NCBI RefSeq assembly: GCF_014695575.1
Contig: NZ_JACJOO010000039.1
Span: 1 to 64,000 of the forward strand
DNA: 64,000 nt
Origin: Leptolyngbya sp. FACHB-8
GTDB taxonomy: Bacteria > Cyanobacteriota > Cyanobacteriia > Elainellales > Elainellaceae
Reading direction: 5' to 3'
The notes under the pieces were generated by a model that saw only the letters and a list, made by a program, of their open reading frames with translations, did no database searches and was not told where the DNA came from. Each line of letters begins with the position of its first letter. Position 1 is the first letter of the stretch. A program made the translations under genes and the position numbers. This document shows, piece after piece, positions 17,639 to 27,439 of this stretch.

Positions 17639-18691
17639 TTAAGTCAGGGCGGCAACGGACACACGGGCAGCAATCTGTTGGGCTACTGCGGTAAGGGCAC
17701 GGGCAGAGGCGGATTCGGGTTCGTCAAGAACGATGGGAATGCCGCGATCGCCTCCCTGCCGCAGGGCCATTTCTAACGGAATGCAGCCGAGCAATGGTAG
17801 TCCAAGTTCTTCACTCGTTTTCTTGCCGCCTCCGGAACCAAAAATGTCGTACTGGCGATCGGGCAAGTCCGGCGGGATAAAATAGCTCATGTTTTCTACG
17901 ATGCCCAGCACCGGTACTTGCATTTGCTGGAACATCCGCAGACCGCGTCGGGCATCCTGTAACGCGACGTTCTGTGGAGTAGTCACAATTACAGCTCCAG
18001 CCATGGGTACAGCCTGAGCCAGGGTTAGCTGCGCGTCACCCGTACCGGGAGGCATATCCACTAGCAAGTAATCCAGTTCGCCCCAGTTCACTTGATAGAG
18101 AAACTGGCGAATGATGCCATTTAGCATCGGGCCGCGCCAAATTACAGGCTGATCTTTGTCAATCAAAAAGCCCATAGATACGAGCCGCACGCCATAGTTG
18201 AAGGCGGGCTCCAAAATATCGCCCTGCTGCACCTTCACTTCAGCATCCGCAAGGCCCAGCATCGTCGGGGTGTTGGGGCCATAAATATCTGCATCAATCA
18301 GGCCGACCTTGGCTCCCGCTTGAGCCAGAGCGACCGCCACATTCACAGCTACAGTGCTTTTTCCGACACCACCCTTGCCGCTAGAAATCGCCAGAATATT
18401 GCGAACGCCACCAATTCCCTGACGATCGGGAAGAGATTTCTGCTGCGGCGTTTCGGCGGTAATTTCTACCTCAACGGACTCAATACCAGGCAGGGTTTTA
18501 ACTGCTCGTACACAGTCTTCCTTGATAAACTCGCGCAACGGACAGGCTGGAGTTGTCAGTACTAACGTGAACTTGACGTCACCGCCCGCAACCTGGACGT
18601 TGCGAATCATATTTAACTCAACAAGGCTCTTGCGCAATTCGGGGTCTTGAACCGGGCGCAGAACCTCCAGAATCGACTGGGTATCCACCAT
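17639..18691 (-). CDS. mrp: Mrp/ApbC-type iron-sulfur cluster carrier ATPase
   Basis: The 350-residue protein has an N-terminal DUF59/MIP18-like domain (residues 1-85, VLRPVQDPELRKSLVELNMI). A P-loop ATPase follows with deviant Walker A SSGKGGVGKST, DADIYGPNTPTMLG and LLVDMPPGTGDAQL. Mrp/NBP35 proteins carry Fe-S clusters to apoproteins. I do not see the usual C-terminal CxxC pair: the stretch reads ENMSYFIPPDLPDRQYDIFGSGGG, where many homologues carry cysteines. This variant is common in cyanobacteria to my knowledge. ATG 18691. rodA follows 14 bases downstream. Confidence 0.9.
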   Translation of the reverse strand: MVDTQSILEVLRPVQDPELRKSLVELNMIRNVQVAGGDVKFTLVLTTPACPLREFIKEDCVRAVKTLPGIESVEVEITAETPQQKSLPDRQGIGGVRNILAISSGKGGVGKSTVAVNVAVALAQAGAKVGLIDADIYGPNTPTMLGLADAEVKVQQGDILEPAFNYGVRLVSMGFLIDKDQPVIWRGPMLNGIIRQFLYQVNWGELDYLLVDMPPGTGDAQLTLAQAVPMAGAVIVTTPQNVALQDARRGLRMFQQMQVPVLGIVENMSYFIPPDLPDRQYDIFGSGGGKKTSEELGLPLLGCIPLEMALRQGGDRGIPIVLDEPESASARALTAVAQQIAARVSVAALT

Positions 18692-18880
18692 AGGTTTCTT
18701 ATGTTCGCCCCGGCAGAGCCCGGTGGAACCGGGTTGGGGACGGGTTACATTGCTTAATGAATTCTACCCGTTTGGGGGCTGCTCGTCCGAAAGGAATATT
18801 TGGGGGAGTAATTGGTTTTTTGAATTATCGATAATCGGTAGTGTGTTGATGCTTGCAGGAGTCGCTTTAAGGTTGCCACG

Positions 18881-19468
18881 TTAGATGGCGATCGCCCCCT
18901 GAGCCTGACACCACACCAAAGAACCCACCCCCACCATGATCACCAGACCCGCAAACAGATCCGGGCATTTGCGTCGTTGATGGGCCGGCAACAGCATTTC
19001 TGCTTCCGCTCGCTCTGCGGCCTGGGCCAATTCCACGGCTACCCGTGCAGCATGGGGACGGATGATCGACCATACCAGCGGGGAAAGCCAACCCCGGAGG
19101 TTAACCGAGTAGGAAACCTGAGTGCCACAAACGGTAGATTCCACCCGGTAGGTAACGCGCTCCTCAATTCCTGGAAGGGCAAAAATCCGTACGCTTAGCA
19201 TTTCCTGAGGTAGTACCCCTTCAACAAAGATGCGGATTGGAAACGGGAACAGACGGGTCACCGCTCGGTAAATCAAACCGGGCTTAGGAATGAGGCCTTT
19301 GGGAACATTCGTGCTGGCGATGAGGGGATGCCAGGACACATCTGCCAGGTTAATCACCTTTTGCCAGAGCACATCCACAGAGGCCGTACTAACCGCATAG
19401 AAGGTTTGCACCAGCGGGCGCACCCAGCCAGCATCCCGTTGTGACTGCTTAAACCAGAAGCCGAACAT
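18881..19468 (-). CDS. SRPBCC-like conserved protein
   Basis: ATG at 19468 (MFGFWFKQSQRDAG) is preceded by GGAAGGAG with good spacing, so I prefer it to GTG 19486. The 195-residue product has a pattern of a START/SRPBCC ligand-binding fold: STASVDVLWQKVINLADVSWHPLI, RIFALPGIEERVTYRVES, VSYSVNLRGWLSPLVWSIIRPHAARVAVELAQAAE. A single C-terminal membrane segment follows (FAGLVIMVGVGSLVWC). The ligand is unknown. It is divergent from hemF, with about 420 bases between, and lies 189 bases after the mrp start with no gene between. Confidence 0.6.
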   Translation of the reverse strand: MFGFWFKQSQRDAGWVRPLVQTFYAVSTASVDVLWQKVINLADVSWHPLIASTNVPKGLIPKPGLIYRAVTRLFPFPIRIFVEGVLPQEMLSVRIFALPGIEERVTYRVESTVCGTQVSYSVNLRGWLSPLVWSIIRPHAARVAVELAQAAERAEAEMLLPAHQRRKCPDLFAGLVIMVGVGSLVWCQAQGAIAI

Positions 19469-19887
19469 GAATTCACTCCTTCCCACCGCGCGGTGATGGA
19501 CGAGGCGGGCAACGGTACCCCAAAGGCTGACCCTACCTCATCAAATATCCTATTTTAGTGCAGCCCTCAGGACGACGTTTTGCTATAGTCGCAAGAAAAT
19601 TATTCCTACGAATCTATCCCGCTGCTGAAGTGGGTTTGACGGCATTTACCTCTATGGTTGAGGTCGCCTCAGATTCTCTGCAAAATGATGGGAATCATCA
19701 ACATTCTTTACATTCTCTTTTGGTCGTATCGGTCTGTTGTCAGATACGAGATAGTCTAGATACCGGACTGGGGACGGCCCACCCCGTGGTTGCCTGAACA
19801 ATGCGTTCAGCGTGGTTGCGGATGCTGCTATCCGACCCATCCTTAAAAACGCCACTTTTGAAAGGTCTTAGCCGGATTTCAGACGAT
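19469..19887. other. Divergent intergenic region upstream of hemF
   Basis: No gene is supported in these 419 bases. A 7-bp stem TCGTATC / GATACGA with a 12-base loop occurs near 19726-19751. An in-frame upstream ATG at 19801 could extend HemF by 29 residues, but that extension is unlike the family. Confidence 0.4.
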
Positions 19888-20931
19888 ATGACAAGTTCCT
19901 CTGCTCCTCAAGTTAATACCCCTGTCACGCCTGCTGCTCCGCCCGCCGACTCCAAGCAGCGGGTCAGCACGTTTATGAAGACCCTGCAAGACGAAATTTG
20001 CCAGCGCCTTGAGGAATTGGATGGTGGTCAGCGTTTTCTAGAGGACAGTTGGGAGCGGCCCCAGGGGGGCGGTGGGCGATCGCGCGTCATCAAAGCCGGT
20101 AACCTGTTCGAGCAGGGCGGCGTTAACTTCTCCGAAGTATGGGGCAACGATCTCCCACCCTCCATTCTGGTGCAACGCCCCGAAGCCGCAGGCCATGGCT
20201 TTTACGCCACCGGCACCTCTATGGTGCTACACCCCCATAACCCCTACATCCCCACCGTCCACCTCAATTACCGTTACTTCGAGGCTGGCCCTGTATGGTG
20301 GTTTGGCGGTGGCATTGACCTTACCCCCTACTACCCCTTCCGGGAAGACGCCTCCCAGTTCCACCAGACCATCAAGGCGGCGTGCGATCGCCACAACCCC
20401 GAATACTACAACGTCTTCAAGCCCTGGTGCGACGAGTACTTCTTCCTGAAGCATCGTCAAGAACCCCGTGGTGTTGGCGGTATCTTCTTCGACTACCAGG
20501 ATGGCCGAGGCACCCTCTACCGTGGCCCTGATCCCCAAGGAATCGCCGCCGCCAAGAGCAACGAAATCGGCGAAGTCGCCCCTCGCTCCTGGGAGCAACT
20601 GTTTGCCTTCGTCCAGGAATGTGGCCGCAGCTTTATCCCCGCTTACGAGCCCATCGTGCAGAAGCGTCGGGATGTGGAATATGGCGATCGCCAGCGTGAC
20701 TTCCAACTCTACCGGCGTGGCCGCTACGTCGAGTTCAATTTAATCTACGACCGCGGCACCATCTTCGGCCTCCAGACCAACGGCCGCACCGAGTCCATCC
20801 TGATGTCCCTCCCCCCCCTGGTTCGCTGGGAATACAGCTTTGCCCCTGAAGGCAACACCCCCGAATCCGAACTCTACGAGCTCTTCCTCAAACCCCAAGA
20901 CTGGGCAAACTGGGCTCCCGGCAAATTCTAA
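19888..20931 (+). CDS. hemF: Oxygen-dependent coproporphyrinogen III oxidase
   Basis: The aerobic enzyme decarboxylates coproporphyrinogen III to protoporphyrinogen IX for heme and chlorophyll. The start at 19888 ([15 protein letters not shown]) gives 347 residues, the usual cyanobacterial length. Motifs include [76 protein letters not shown] and [40 protein letters not shown]. The first ~30 residues are a Pro/Ala-rich extension. A clean terminator follows at 20962. Codon use is notably C-ending compared with neighbours (runs of ccc, tac, ttc), as in highly expressed genes. Confidence 0.95.
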   Translation: MTSSSAPQVNTPVTPAAPPADSKQRVSTFMKTLQDEICQRLEELDGGQRFLEDSWERPQGGGGRSRVIKAGNLFEQGGVNFSEVWGNDLPPSILVQRPEAAGHGFYATGTSMVLHPHNPYIPTVHLNYRYFEAGPVWWFGGGIDLTPYYPFREDASQFHQTIKAACDRHNPEYYNVFKPWCDEYFFLKHRQEPRGVGGIFFDYQDGRGTLYRGPDPQGIAAAKSNEIGEVAPRSWEQLFAFVQECGRSFIPAYEPIVQKRRDVEYGDRQRDFQLYRRGRYVEFNLIYDRGTIFGLQTNGRTESILMSLPPLVRWEYSFAPEGNTPESELYELFLKPQDWANWAPGKF

Positions 20932-20961
20932 TCATGCAAACGTAGTTTGTACCTATCCGTA

Positions 20962-20993
20962 GAAGCCGCAGTTCTCTTGAGAACTGCGGCTTC
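20962..20993 (+). terminator. hemF terminator
   Basis: A perfect 15-bp stem, GAAGCCGCAGTTCTC, with a 2-base loop, followed by CTTTATAAAA. It is 30 bases after the hemF stop. Confidence 0.75.
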
Positions 20994-21003
20994 CTTTATA
21001 AAA

Positions 21004-21061
21004 GCTGAAACCTTTATGGTAGAGGCATTGCATGCAATGCCTCTACCATAAAGGTTTCAGC
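21004..21061. repeat. Perfect 58-bp palindrome
   Basis: The sequence from GCTGAAACC at 21004 to GGTTTCAGC at 21061 is its own reverse complement, with centre TTGCATGCAA and no loop. It lies 10 bases after the hemF terminator. It is separate from the repeats at 21171 and 21291, and no gene lies between 20932 and 21589. Confidence 0.9.
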
Positions 21062-21170
21062 ACATGAGATATTTCTGGTCAAAATTACAGGCCCATCTAC
21101 ACAAAACTTTCCCAGCAGCGCAAAACCTAATTTAAAACCCACCGATGCGAAGCGCCACATTCACCTCCCA

Positions 21171-21256
21171 CCAAAAACCCCTTAGCGCAAGGGGGTCTGG
21201 GGGACGGCGCCCCGTCCTCCAGTCGAGGGGTTTGGGGAGCGACGCGTCCCCAAGCA
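21171..21256 (-). repeat. GC-rich dispersed repeat, copy 2
   Basis: The reverse complement begins TGCTTGGGGACGCGTCGC and aligns over 86 bp with the copy at 7891-7974. Shared blocks include CGACTGG/TGACTGG, CCGTCCCCCAGACCCCCT and a final GGTTTT. The internal hairpin stems differ slightly between copies. Confidence 0.8.
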
Positions 21257-21290
21257 GAGCCTCAAACACCCAACCAGTACGCAACGCCCA

Positions 21291-21392
21291 CAGCGCTTTA
21301 CCATTGAATCAGCCACGGTTGTTTTTGTGAGAGCCACACTCCATGCGCCTCTCACAAAAACAACCAGATTTTAAGCACTTTTCATAGCAATA
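21291..21392. repeat. Nested palindromic element, family H copy 1
   Basis: The core GGTTGTTTTTGTGAGAG pairs exactly with CTCTCACAAAAACAACC around a 15-base loop. The flanking CAGCGCTTT...TTGAAT on the left and AAGCACTTTTCATAGC on the right are shared with the element at 41721-41828. The core stem also shares GTTRTTTTTGTGAGAGCC with that copy. Confidence 0.7.
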
Positions 21393-21589
21393 TGAACAAA
21401 TACTCATCTTCCCCCTCGCCACCAAAGCCTGGAAAAATCCAGCCTAAGGCGTGAACCTTGACCCCAAGTTTGGGCATACTAGGCGAGAGAAGAACTGGCA
21501 ACTCTCCTCAAAATGGTGAAGCGACATCGCTGCCAGCTAAAGTTTGTGAGCCAGGTTATCAACGTTGCGGGAGTCTGGAAGAGACTGTC

Positions 21590-21949
21590 ATGGACCAGAA
21601 AACACACGTCACGGACGACGGAAAAACCATCATCATTCTGACCCCAACAGGGCGGCTGGACATCACGACCGCGTGGCAGTTTCGCCTAAAGTTGCAGGAA
21701 TGTATCTCACGCCTCAGCCCCCACATCGTGGTGAATCTGGGACAAGTCAACTTCATTGACAGCTCCGGCTTAACCTCTCTGGTGGCTGGAATGCGGGATG
21801 CCGATAAAGTCAAAGGCAGCTTCCGGATATGTAACGTACACCCGGAAGCTAAGCTAGTCTTCGAAGTGACCATGATGGATTCCGTCTTCGAGATTTTTGA
21901 TACTGAAGAAGAAGCTCTGGAAGGTGTACCTCGCGAGATGACCCGATAA
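21590..21949 (+). CDS. STAS-domain anti-sigma factor antagonist-like protein
   Basis: From ATG 21590 (MDQKTHVTDDGKTIIIL) the product is 119 residues, one STAS domain. The motif VVNLGQVNFIDSSGLTSLVAGMRDA carries the serine that SpoIIAA/RsbV-type proteins have phosphorylated by an anti-sigma kinase. That makes it a phospho-switch partner protein. No kinase or phosphatase gene is next to it, so its partner is unknown. An upstream in-frame start at 21458 would add 44 residues unlike the family. It precedes thf1 by 130 bases on the same strand. Confidence 0.85.
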   Translation: MDQKTHVTDDGKTIIILTPTGRLDITTAWQFRLKLQECISRLSPHIVVNLGQVNFIDSSGLTSLVAGMRDADKVKGSFRICNVHPEAKLVFEVTMMDSVFEIFDTEEEALEGVPREMTR

Positions 21950-22079
21950 GGGACATCCGTCCACACCCCAGAGACGGGAAATTGAGATATCTCTGAAGAG
22001 AGGTTCTGGGTAAGATCCTGGAATTGCGGGGATTACCTGTGGAATAATTGAGATCTATAGAGATAGCCAGGCATTGACT

Positions 22080-22787
22080 GTGAACGAAGTCAGAACGGTC
22101 TCGGATACCAAGCGAGCCTTTTACAACGCCCATACTCGGCCCATCAATTCCATCTATCGCCGGATTGTGGAAGAACTGATGGTAGAAATGCATTTGCTGT
22201 CGGTGAACACAGATTTTCGTTACGACCCCATCTACGCGTTGGGCGTTGTCACGACATTTGATCGCTTCATGCAGGGCTACCGCCCCGAAACCGACAAAAC
22301 ATCGATTTTCAGTTCCCTATGCCAGGCAGTTGGCGGCAACGCTGACCAATATCGCCAGCAGGCCGAGCAACTGCGCTCTGAAGCCGCCTCGCTTTCCGTC
22401 GAAAGCTTCCAAAGCAATCTGCAGAACTTGGGTTCGCTGCATGGAGATGGGTTGTTCCCACAGCTGCGGGGCATTGCTGAAAACCCAAACTTCAAGTACA
22501 ACCGGTTGTTTGCGGTAGGCCTGTTTACGTTGTTGGAGCAAATGAATCCGGCGATCGCCAAAGACGCCCAACAGCGTGATTCTCTCCTTGAATCCGTAGC
22601 TCAGCCCCTGAAGCTGCCCACAGACAAACTTCAGAAGGACCTGGAACTTTATCGCAGTAATCTGGATAAGTTTGCCCAGGCTCAAGTTGTGCTAGAAGAC
22701 ATTCTGAAAGCTGATCGCAAGAAGAAAGAAGAGCGCGCCAAGCAAAAAGACGCTGTTTCCTCTTCAGCGACCTCATCAGAGTCGTAG
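22080..22787 (+). CDS. thf1: Thf1/Psb29 protein
   Basis: I start at GTG 22080 (MNEVRTVSDTKRAFYNAHTRP), which matches the family N-terminus better than TTG 22074. The 235-residue protein belongs to Thf1/Psb29, a thylakoid-associated factor needed for photosystem II assembly or repair that interacts with FtsH proteases. Diagnostic stretches are INSIYRRIVEELMVEMHLLSVNTDFRYDPIYALGVVTTFDRFMQGYRPE and FKYNRLFAVGLFTLLEQMNP. The C-terminus is a charged, coiled-coil-prone tail (DRKKKEERAKQKD). A good terminator follows at 22821. Confidence 0.92.
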   Translation: MNEVRTVSDTKRAFYNAHTRPINSIYRRIVEELMVEMHLLSVNTDFRYDPIYALGVVTTFDRFMQGYRPETDKTSIFSSLCQAVGGNADQYRQQAEQLRSEAASLSVESFQSNLQNLGSLHGDGLFPQLRGIAENPNFKYNRLFAVGLFTLLEQMNPAIAKDAQQRDSLLESVAQPLKLPTDKLQKDLELYRSNLDKFAQAQVVLEDILKADRKKKEERAKQKDAVSSSATSSES

Positions 22788-22820
22788 CAGGCTCCTGCAG
22801 GATTCTAAAATCAATCTGAA

Positions 22821-22853
22821 AACGGGTTAGAGAACACAGTTCTCCAACCCGTT
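22821..22853 (+). terminator. thf1 terminator
   Basis: AACGGGTTAGAGAAC pairs with GTTCTC-c-AACCCGTT (one mismatch or bulge), followed by TTTTTTT. It begins 34 bases after the thf1 stop. Confidence 0.85.
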
Positions 22854-22859
22854 TTTTTC

Positions 22860-22910
22860 GTATTGATGAGATGTGTGTGGTGTGAAACCCGCCGGGTATC
22901 ACATCAATAC
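22860..22910. repeat. Imperfect hairpin after thf1 terminator
   Basis: GTATTGATG-AGATG at the left pairs partly with CACATCAATAC at the right. The interior carries GTGTGTGGTGTGAAA, a run also found in the family E hairpin at 36678. The rest of the gap to 23100 shows nothing further. Confidence 0.5.
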
Positions 22911-23100
22911 ATAAGTCTCATGCACAATCATTCGGAAGAGCGAATTTCTATAGATGACCTAAAGTAAACCCCCCTTTCCTGAAATGGCTCCCTAAGATAG
23001 GAGTCGAGAGGTACTGTCAATAGCCTCCCTTCGCATTGGTCAGTATCTCCATTTGGTCTGTACCCAGGCTGAAGTTGCTCTTTACTGGCACAGGAAGCCC

Positions 23101-24147
23101 ATGCTTGACTCAGCACTTAACCATAAGTACGGCATTGAACGCGACTGCACTACGTTGTCGCGGCACGTACTACAACAACTCCAAAGCTTCTCCGCCGATG
23201 CCCAGGACCTCAGCGCCCTAATGAATCGCATTGCTCTGGCCGGAAAGCTAATCGCCCGTCGCCTTAGCCGCTCTGGGCTAGTCGAAGAATCTCTTGGCTT
23301 CACTGGATGTACCAACGTCCAGGGGGAAGAGGTGAAAAAAATGGATGTTTTTGCCAACCAGGTTTTTATCTCTGTCTTTGAGCAAAGCGGCCTGGTGTGT
23401 CGGCTGGCTTCCGAAGAGATGGAGAAGCCTTATTACATTCCCGAGAACTGTCCCATTGGGCGTTATACGCTGCTTTACGACCCCATTGATGGTTCGTCTA
23501 ACCTTGACATCAACATTAACGTTGGGTCGATCTTTGCGGTGCGGCGGCAGGTGGGCAATGATCTGGACGGTGAAGCGAAGGATTTGCTGAGCCATGGACG
23601 GAACCAGATTGCTGCCGGGTATATCCTCTACGGCCCCAGCACCATGCTGGTCTACTCCATCGGCACGGGAGTGCATGCCTTTACTCTGGACCCTAGTCTG
23701 GGTGAGTTTATCCTTTCCCATGAAAATATTCAGACCCCAGCTCATGGCCCGACTTACAGCGTAAATGAGGGCAACTTCTGGCAATGGGATGAATCCTATC
23801 GGGAGTTTGTGCGTTACGTTCACCAACAGGAGGGTTATACGGCCCGCTATGGTGGGGCGTTGGTTGGTGACTTCCATCGCATTCTATTCCAGGGTGGAGT
23901 ATTTCTTTATCCCGGTACGGAAGCCAAGCCTGATGGTAAGCTACGTCTCCTCTATGAAACGGCCCCTCTGGCTTATTTGATGGAGCAGGCGGGTGGACGA
24001 GCCAGCACTGGCACCCAAGATATTCTCGACGTGGTTCCATCCCAAATTCATCAACGGACACCGCTGGTGATCGGTAGTCGGGAAGATGTGGCATTGGTGG
24101 AATCTTTTGTACAAAAACAACGGGCAGGGGCGAGTGCTGCCTCTTAG
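23101..24147 (+). CDS. fbp: Fructose-1,6-bisphosphatase class 1
   Basis: This enzyme hydrolyses fructose-1,6-bisphosphate to fructose-6-phosphate in the Calvin cycle and gluconeogenesis. From ATG 23101 ([24 protein letters not shown]) it has 348 residues, the usual length. The metal-site motif [17 protein letters not shown] and the substrate region YIPSFH-like [23 protein letters not shown] are intact. An upstream GTG-type start at 23053 would add 16 unlikely residues. It begins the run fbp-zwf-opcA, an arrangement known from filamentous cyanobacteria, where a transaldolase gene often sits between; none is present here. Confidence 0.94.
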   Translation: MLDSALNHKYGIERDCTTLSRHVLQQLQSFSADAQDLSALMNRIALAGKLIARRLSRSGLVEESLGFTGCTNVQGEEVKKMDVFANQVFISVFEQSGLVCRLASEEMEKPYYIPENCPIGRYTLLYDPIDGSSNLDININVGSIFAVRRQVGNDLDGEAKDLLSHGRNQIAAGYILYGPSTMLVYSIGTGVHAFTLDPSLGEFILSHENIQTPAHGPTYSVNEGNFWQWDESYREFVRYVHQQEGYTARYGGALVGDFHRILFQGGVFLYPGTEAKPDGKLRLLYETAPLAYLMEQAGGRASTGTQDILDVVPSQIHQRTPLVIGSREDVALVESFVQKQRAGASAAS

Positions 24148-24194
24148 TCCGAGTTCTCCCCTTCTGGTCTATCTAAATCCTCAGGAGCGATCGC

Positions 24195-25724
24195 ATGGTT
24201 ACCCTGCTCGAAAACCCCCTTCGCGTTGGCTTACAGCAAGACCGCATTCCCGAACCGCAGATCCTCGTCATCTTTGGGGCGACGGGCGATCTGACCCAGC
24301 GCAAACTGGTACCGGCTCTGTACCAGATGCGTCTGGAGCGGCGGCTACCCCCCGAGCTCTCCATCGTGGGGGTAGCCCGGCGGGAATGGAGTACCGATTT
24401 TTTCCGGGAACACCTTCGGGAAGGGGTTGAGCAGTTTGGGGGTGGCATTCGCAATGAGGAAATCTGGAATGATTTTGCCAAGGGCCTATTTTACTGCCCT
24501 GGTAATATCGACCAGCCTGAGGATTACCAGCGGTTACGGGAGTTTTTAGAAGAAGTCGATACCCAACGCAACACCCGGGGCAATCGCGTCTTTTACCTGT
24601 CCGTTGCGCCCCGCTTTTTTGGAGAAGCAACCCAGCAATTGGGAGCTGCGGGAATGCTGGTCGATCCACGCAAGCAACGGCTGATCATTGAAAAGCCCTT
24701 CGGCAAAGACTTAACCTCAGCGCAAATTCTCAATCAGGTAGTGCAGCGGGTTTGTGCTGAGTCGCAAATTTACCGGATTGACCACTATCTGGGCAAAGAG
24801 ACCGTACAGAATTTGATGGTGTTTCGCTTTGCCAACGCCATTTTCGAGCCGCTGTGGAATCGCCAATTCGTAGACCATGTTCAGATTACGGTGGCAGAAA
24901 CGGTGGGGCTGGAAGGGCGCGCAGGCTACTACGAGACGTCGGGGGCCCTGCGTGACATGGTGCAAAATCATCTGATGCAGTTGTTCTGCCTGACGGCCAT
25001 GGAACCGCCCAACGCCCTGCTCGCAGATAGCATCCGCAACGAAAAGGTGAAGGTGCTGCAAGCTACACGCTTGGCTGATGTTGAACACATTGACACGGCT
25101 GCTATTCGAGGGCAGTACATTAGCGGTTGGATGAAGGGGGAACAGGTCCCAGGTTACCGGGACGAAGAAGGAGCAACGCCTGTATCCACGACCCCCACCT
25201 TTGCCGCAATCAAACTGAATATCGACAACTGGCGCTGGAAAGGGGTGCCGTTCTACCTGCGAACTGGAAAGCGGATGCCCAAGAAGGTTTCTGAGATTGC
25301 TATTCAGTTTCGGGAAGTGCCTTTTCTGATGTTCCAGTCGGCTTCTAAGCAGGCGAACCCGAATGTATTGGCTATGCGGATTCAGCCGGACGAGGGTATT
25401 TCCATTCGCTTTGAGGTGAAGACGCCGGGGAACTCGTTAAGAACGCGATCGGTAGATATGAACTTCCGGTATGACACGGCTTTCGGTCAACCCAGTACAG
25501 ATGCTTACAGCCGTCTGCTGGTGGATGCCATGTTGGGAGATCAGACATTGTTCACTCGGGGCGACGAAGTTGAAGCAGCCTGGCGTATTCTGACGCCGCT
25601 TCTGGAGGTGTGGGATGCTCCGGCAGCTCCGGATGCAGTTCCGTTCTATGAGGCCGGAACCTGGGGGCCAGTCGAGGCAGAATTACTCTTAAATCGGGAT
25701 GGCCGTCGATGGCGTCGGTTGTAA
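24195..25724 (+). CDS. zwf: Glucose-6-phosphate 1-dehydrogenase
   Basis: This NADP-dependent first enzyme of the oxidative pentose phosphate pathway supplies reductant in darkness and in nitrogen-fixing cells. It has 509 residues, full length. Motifs: nucleotide binding [21 protein letters not shown], catalytic [14 protein letters not shown], and the tetramer region [24 protein letters not shown] 24195 gives [21 protein letters not shown], typical of cyanobacterial Zwf. It lies 47 bases after fbp and 103 bases before opcA, implying joint expression. Redox control through OpcA is known for the family. Confidence 0.96.
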   Translation: MVTLLENPLRVGLQQDRIPEPQILVIFGATGDLTQRKLVPALYQMRLERRLPPELSIVGVARREWSTDFFREHLREGVEQFGGGIRNEEIWNDFAKGLFYCPGNIDQPEDYQRLREFLEEVDTQRNTRGNRVFYLSVAPRFFGEATQQLGAAGMLVDPRKQRLIIEKPFGKDLTSAQILNQVVQRVCAESQIYRIDHYLGKETVQNLMVFRFANAIFEPLWNRQFVDHVQITVAETVGLEGRAGYYETSGALRDMVQNHLMQLFCLTAMEPPNALLADSIRNEKVKVLQATRLADVEHIDTAAIRGQYISGWMKGEQVPGYRDEEGATPVSTTPTFAAIKLNIDNWRWKGVPFYLRTGKRMPKKVSEIAIQFREVPFLMFQSASKQANPNVLAMRIQPDEGISIRFEVKTPGNSLRTRSVDMNFRYDTAFGQPSTDAYSRLLVDAMLGDQTLFTRGDEVEAAWRILTPLLEVWDAPAAPDAVPFYEAGTWGPVEAELLLNRDGRRWRRL

Positions 25725-25827
25725 GCTGAGCCATATCTATTATCCAGCAGGCACCGGGTTGCCGGAGAGAGCTGGGGTTCGAAGTTGCCGGAAACGCTTG
25801 TTAATCACTGAAGCTCCCACAAACGCT

Positions 25828-27159
25828 ATGACTACTCCACTTGTTGCACTGCAAAAACCCAAAGATATTTCCGTTGGTGAAATTGAAGCCGAATTGAGTC
25901 AAATTTGGCTGAATCAGGCGGGAGATAACATATCTCCTGTGGCAACCCGCGCCACAACCTTCAGTATGGTGATCTATGAACCCGAGGAGTTTCAGCAATT
26001 GCTGGCGGCTTTAGGGTTCTACAATGGCCCAATTGACGGTATCCACGGCCCGTATACGAAAGCGGCTGTTCAGGCTGCCCAGAAAAACTTTGGTATGGAA
26101 GTGACAGGCCGGGTTGATCCCGATACCCTCCAGCGCCTACGGGATGAGGTGTCGAAGCTGCCTCCTGAGAAGCGGCAGCTGAGTAATCTCAATTCTCGAG
26201 GCTTTAGTATCAGCGATGCGATCGCCGCTCAAAATCCTTGCCGAATCATCACCCTCTGTCCTGAAATTGGCGGTACTGACAACGTTACAGCTCAGGTATC
26301 GGCCTACTGTCCCATTCAGAAAAATGGTCTGTCAGGGATGGTGTGCTGTGAATACATCACTCTGCGAGGGTCTAAGGAAGCGATTCATCGCATGGGTGAC
26401 CTGGTGTCATCGCTGATGATTCCGGAGCTGCCTCGCTTTGTTTGGTGGAAAGCTACTCCCAATCCTGAGCAGGAGCTGTTCCAGAAACTCGCTAAACAAT
26501 CTCACTGTTTAATTTTGGACTCCAGCTACTTCAGCGACCCTGAATCAGAATTCGTGAAGATGCACGAGCTGGTGGAGGAGGAAACCTATGTAGCGGATCT
26601 CAACTGGCATCGCCTTTCTATCTGGCAAGAACTGACAGCGGCGGCTTACGATCCCCCAGAGCGTCGTGAATCTTTGGTGGATATCGATCGCATCACTATT
26701 GACTACGAAAAGGGCAACGCGGCCCAATCATTCCTGTTCCTGGGGTGGTTGGCTAGCCGCTTGAATTGGCAACCGTTGACCTATACAGAATCCAATCAGG
26801 ATTATGATCTGAAGCACATTACCTTTAAAGGGGCTAATGGCCGCATCGTTGAGGCAGAACTGGCCGCCATTCCCGTGGGCGACCCTGGTGAAATTGTGGG
26901 CGACCTGATCGGCTTGCGGATGGCCTCCACTAATCCCAACGCCAACTGCGCCACTATTCTCTGCTCTGAAACTACCGGCTGTATGCGAATGGAGTCAGGT
27001 GGCGGTGCTCAGTTTAGCCGGACGGAGCAAGTAACAGCTATGCCTGACCAGAAGGCTGAGTTCCTCATGGGCCAGCAATTACAGCGGTGGGGCCGGGATG
27101 TGCTATTTGAAGAAAGCCTGGCCGTTGTGGCCCAGATTGAGAGCCTGCGGCAGAAGTAG
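25828..27159 (+). CDS. opcA: Glucose-6-phosphate dehydrogenase assembly protein OpcA
   Basis: OpcA activates Zwf allosterically and mediates its thioredoxin response in cyanobacteria. ATG 25828 (MTTPLVALQKPKDISVGEIE) gives 443 residues; the frame is open back to 25699 but that part is not family-like. A peptidoglycan-binding-1-like module lies near residues 50-110 (FQQLLAALGFYNGPIDGIHGPYTKAAVQAAQKNFG). The OpcA core follows (RIITLCPEIGG, YCPIQKNGLSGMVCCEYITL, LPRFVWWKA). Several cysteines (RIITLCP, SAYCP, MVCCEY, SHCLILD) are candidates for redox control. Adjacent to zwf as expected. Confidence 0.93.
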   Translation: MTTPLVALQKPKDISVGEIEAELSQIWLNQAGDNISPVATRATTFSMVIYEPEEFQQLLAALGFYNGPIDGIHGPYTKAAVQAAQKNFGMEVTGRVDPDTLQRLRDEVSKLPPEKRQLSNLNSRGFSISDAIAAQNPCRIITLCPEIGGTDNVTAQVSAYCPIQKNGLSGMVCCEYITLRGSKEAIHRMGDLVSSLMIPELPRFVWWKATPNPEQELFQKLAKQSHCLILDSSYFSDPESEFVKMHELVEEETYVADLNWHRLSIWQELTAAAYDPPERRESLVDIDRITIDYEKGNAAQSFLFLGWLASRLNWQPLTYTESNQDYDLKHITFKGANGRIVEAELAAIPVGDPGEIVGDLIGLRMASTNPNANCATILCSETTGCMRMESGGGAQFSRTEQVTAMPDQKAEFLMGQQLQRWGRDVLFEESLAVVAQIESLRQK

Positions 27160-27178
27160 ACACTGCATATTTTGAATG

Positions 27179-27225
27179 ATGGGTTGTTTGAGGGCAAAGC
27201 TTTGCAGCGTCCTCAAACAACCCAT
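27179..27225. repeat. Hairpin after opcA
   Basis: A perfect 15-bp stem ATGGGTTGTTTGAGG with a 17-base loop that itself contains GCAAAGCTTTGC. It is followed by TTTTTAG, so it could serve as the opcA terminator. It lies 19 bases after the stop. Confidence 0.7.
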
Positions 27226-27439
27226 TTTTAGCAACCAGTATTCGGGTGTACGAAAAGCTGGGCATTGCTGACTAGGGGATGCAACGCCAAAAACTACACC
27301 ATCCGTGTGAAAAGCGATCGCCAAAACACATCCTAAATCCCCTCCCAAATCATGCCAGGTTCAGGAATCTAATCTTTGTACTGGCTATAGCCTTTGACTC
27401 AATTGCTTAGCCCTATCTTGCAGTATTCAAGTTGATTAA

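Noticed and set aside
19801-19887. N-terminal extension of HemF from ATG 19801
   Set aside because: The 29 extra residues are unlike HemF proteins, and the start at 19888 gives the normal N-terminus.
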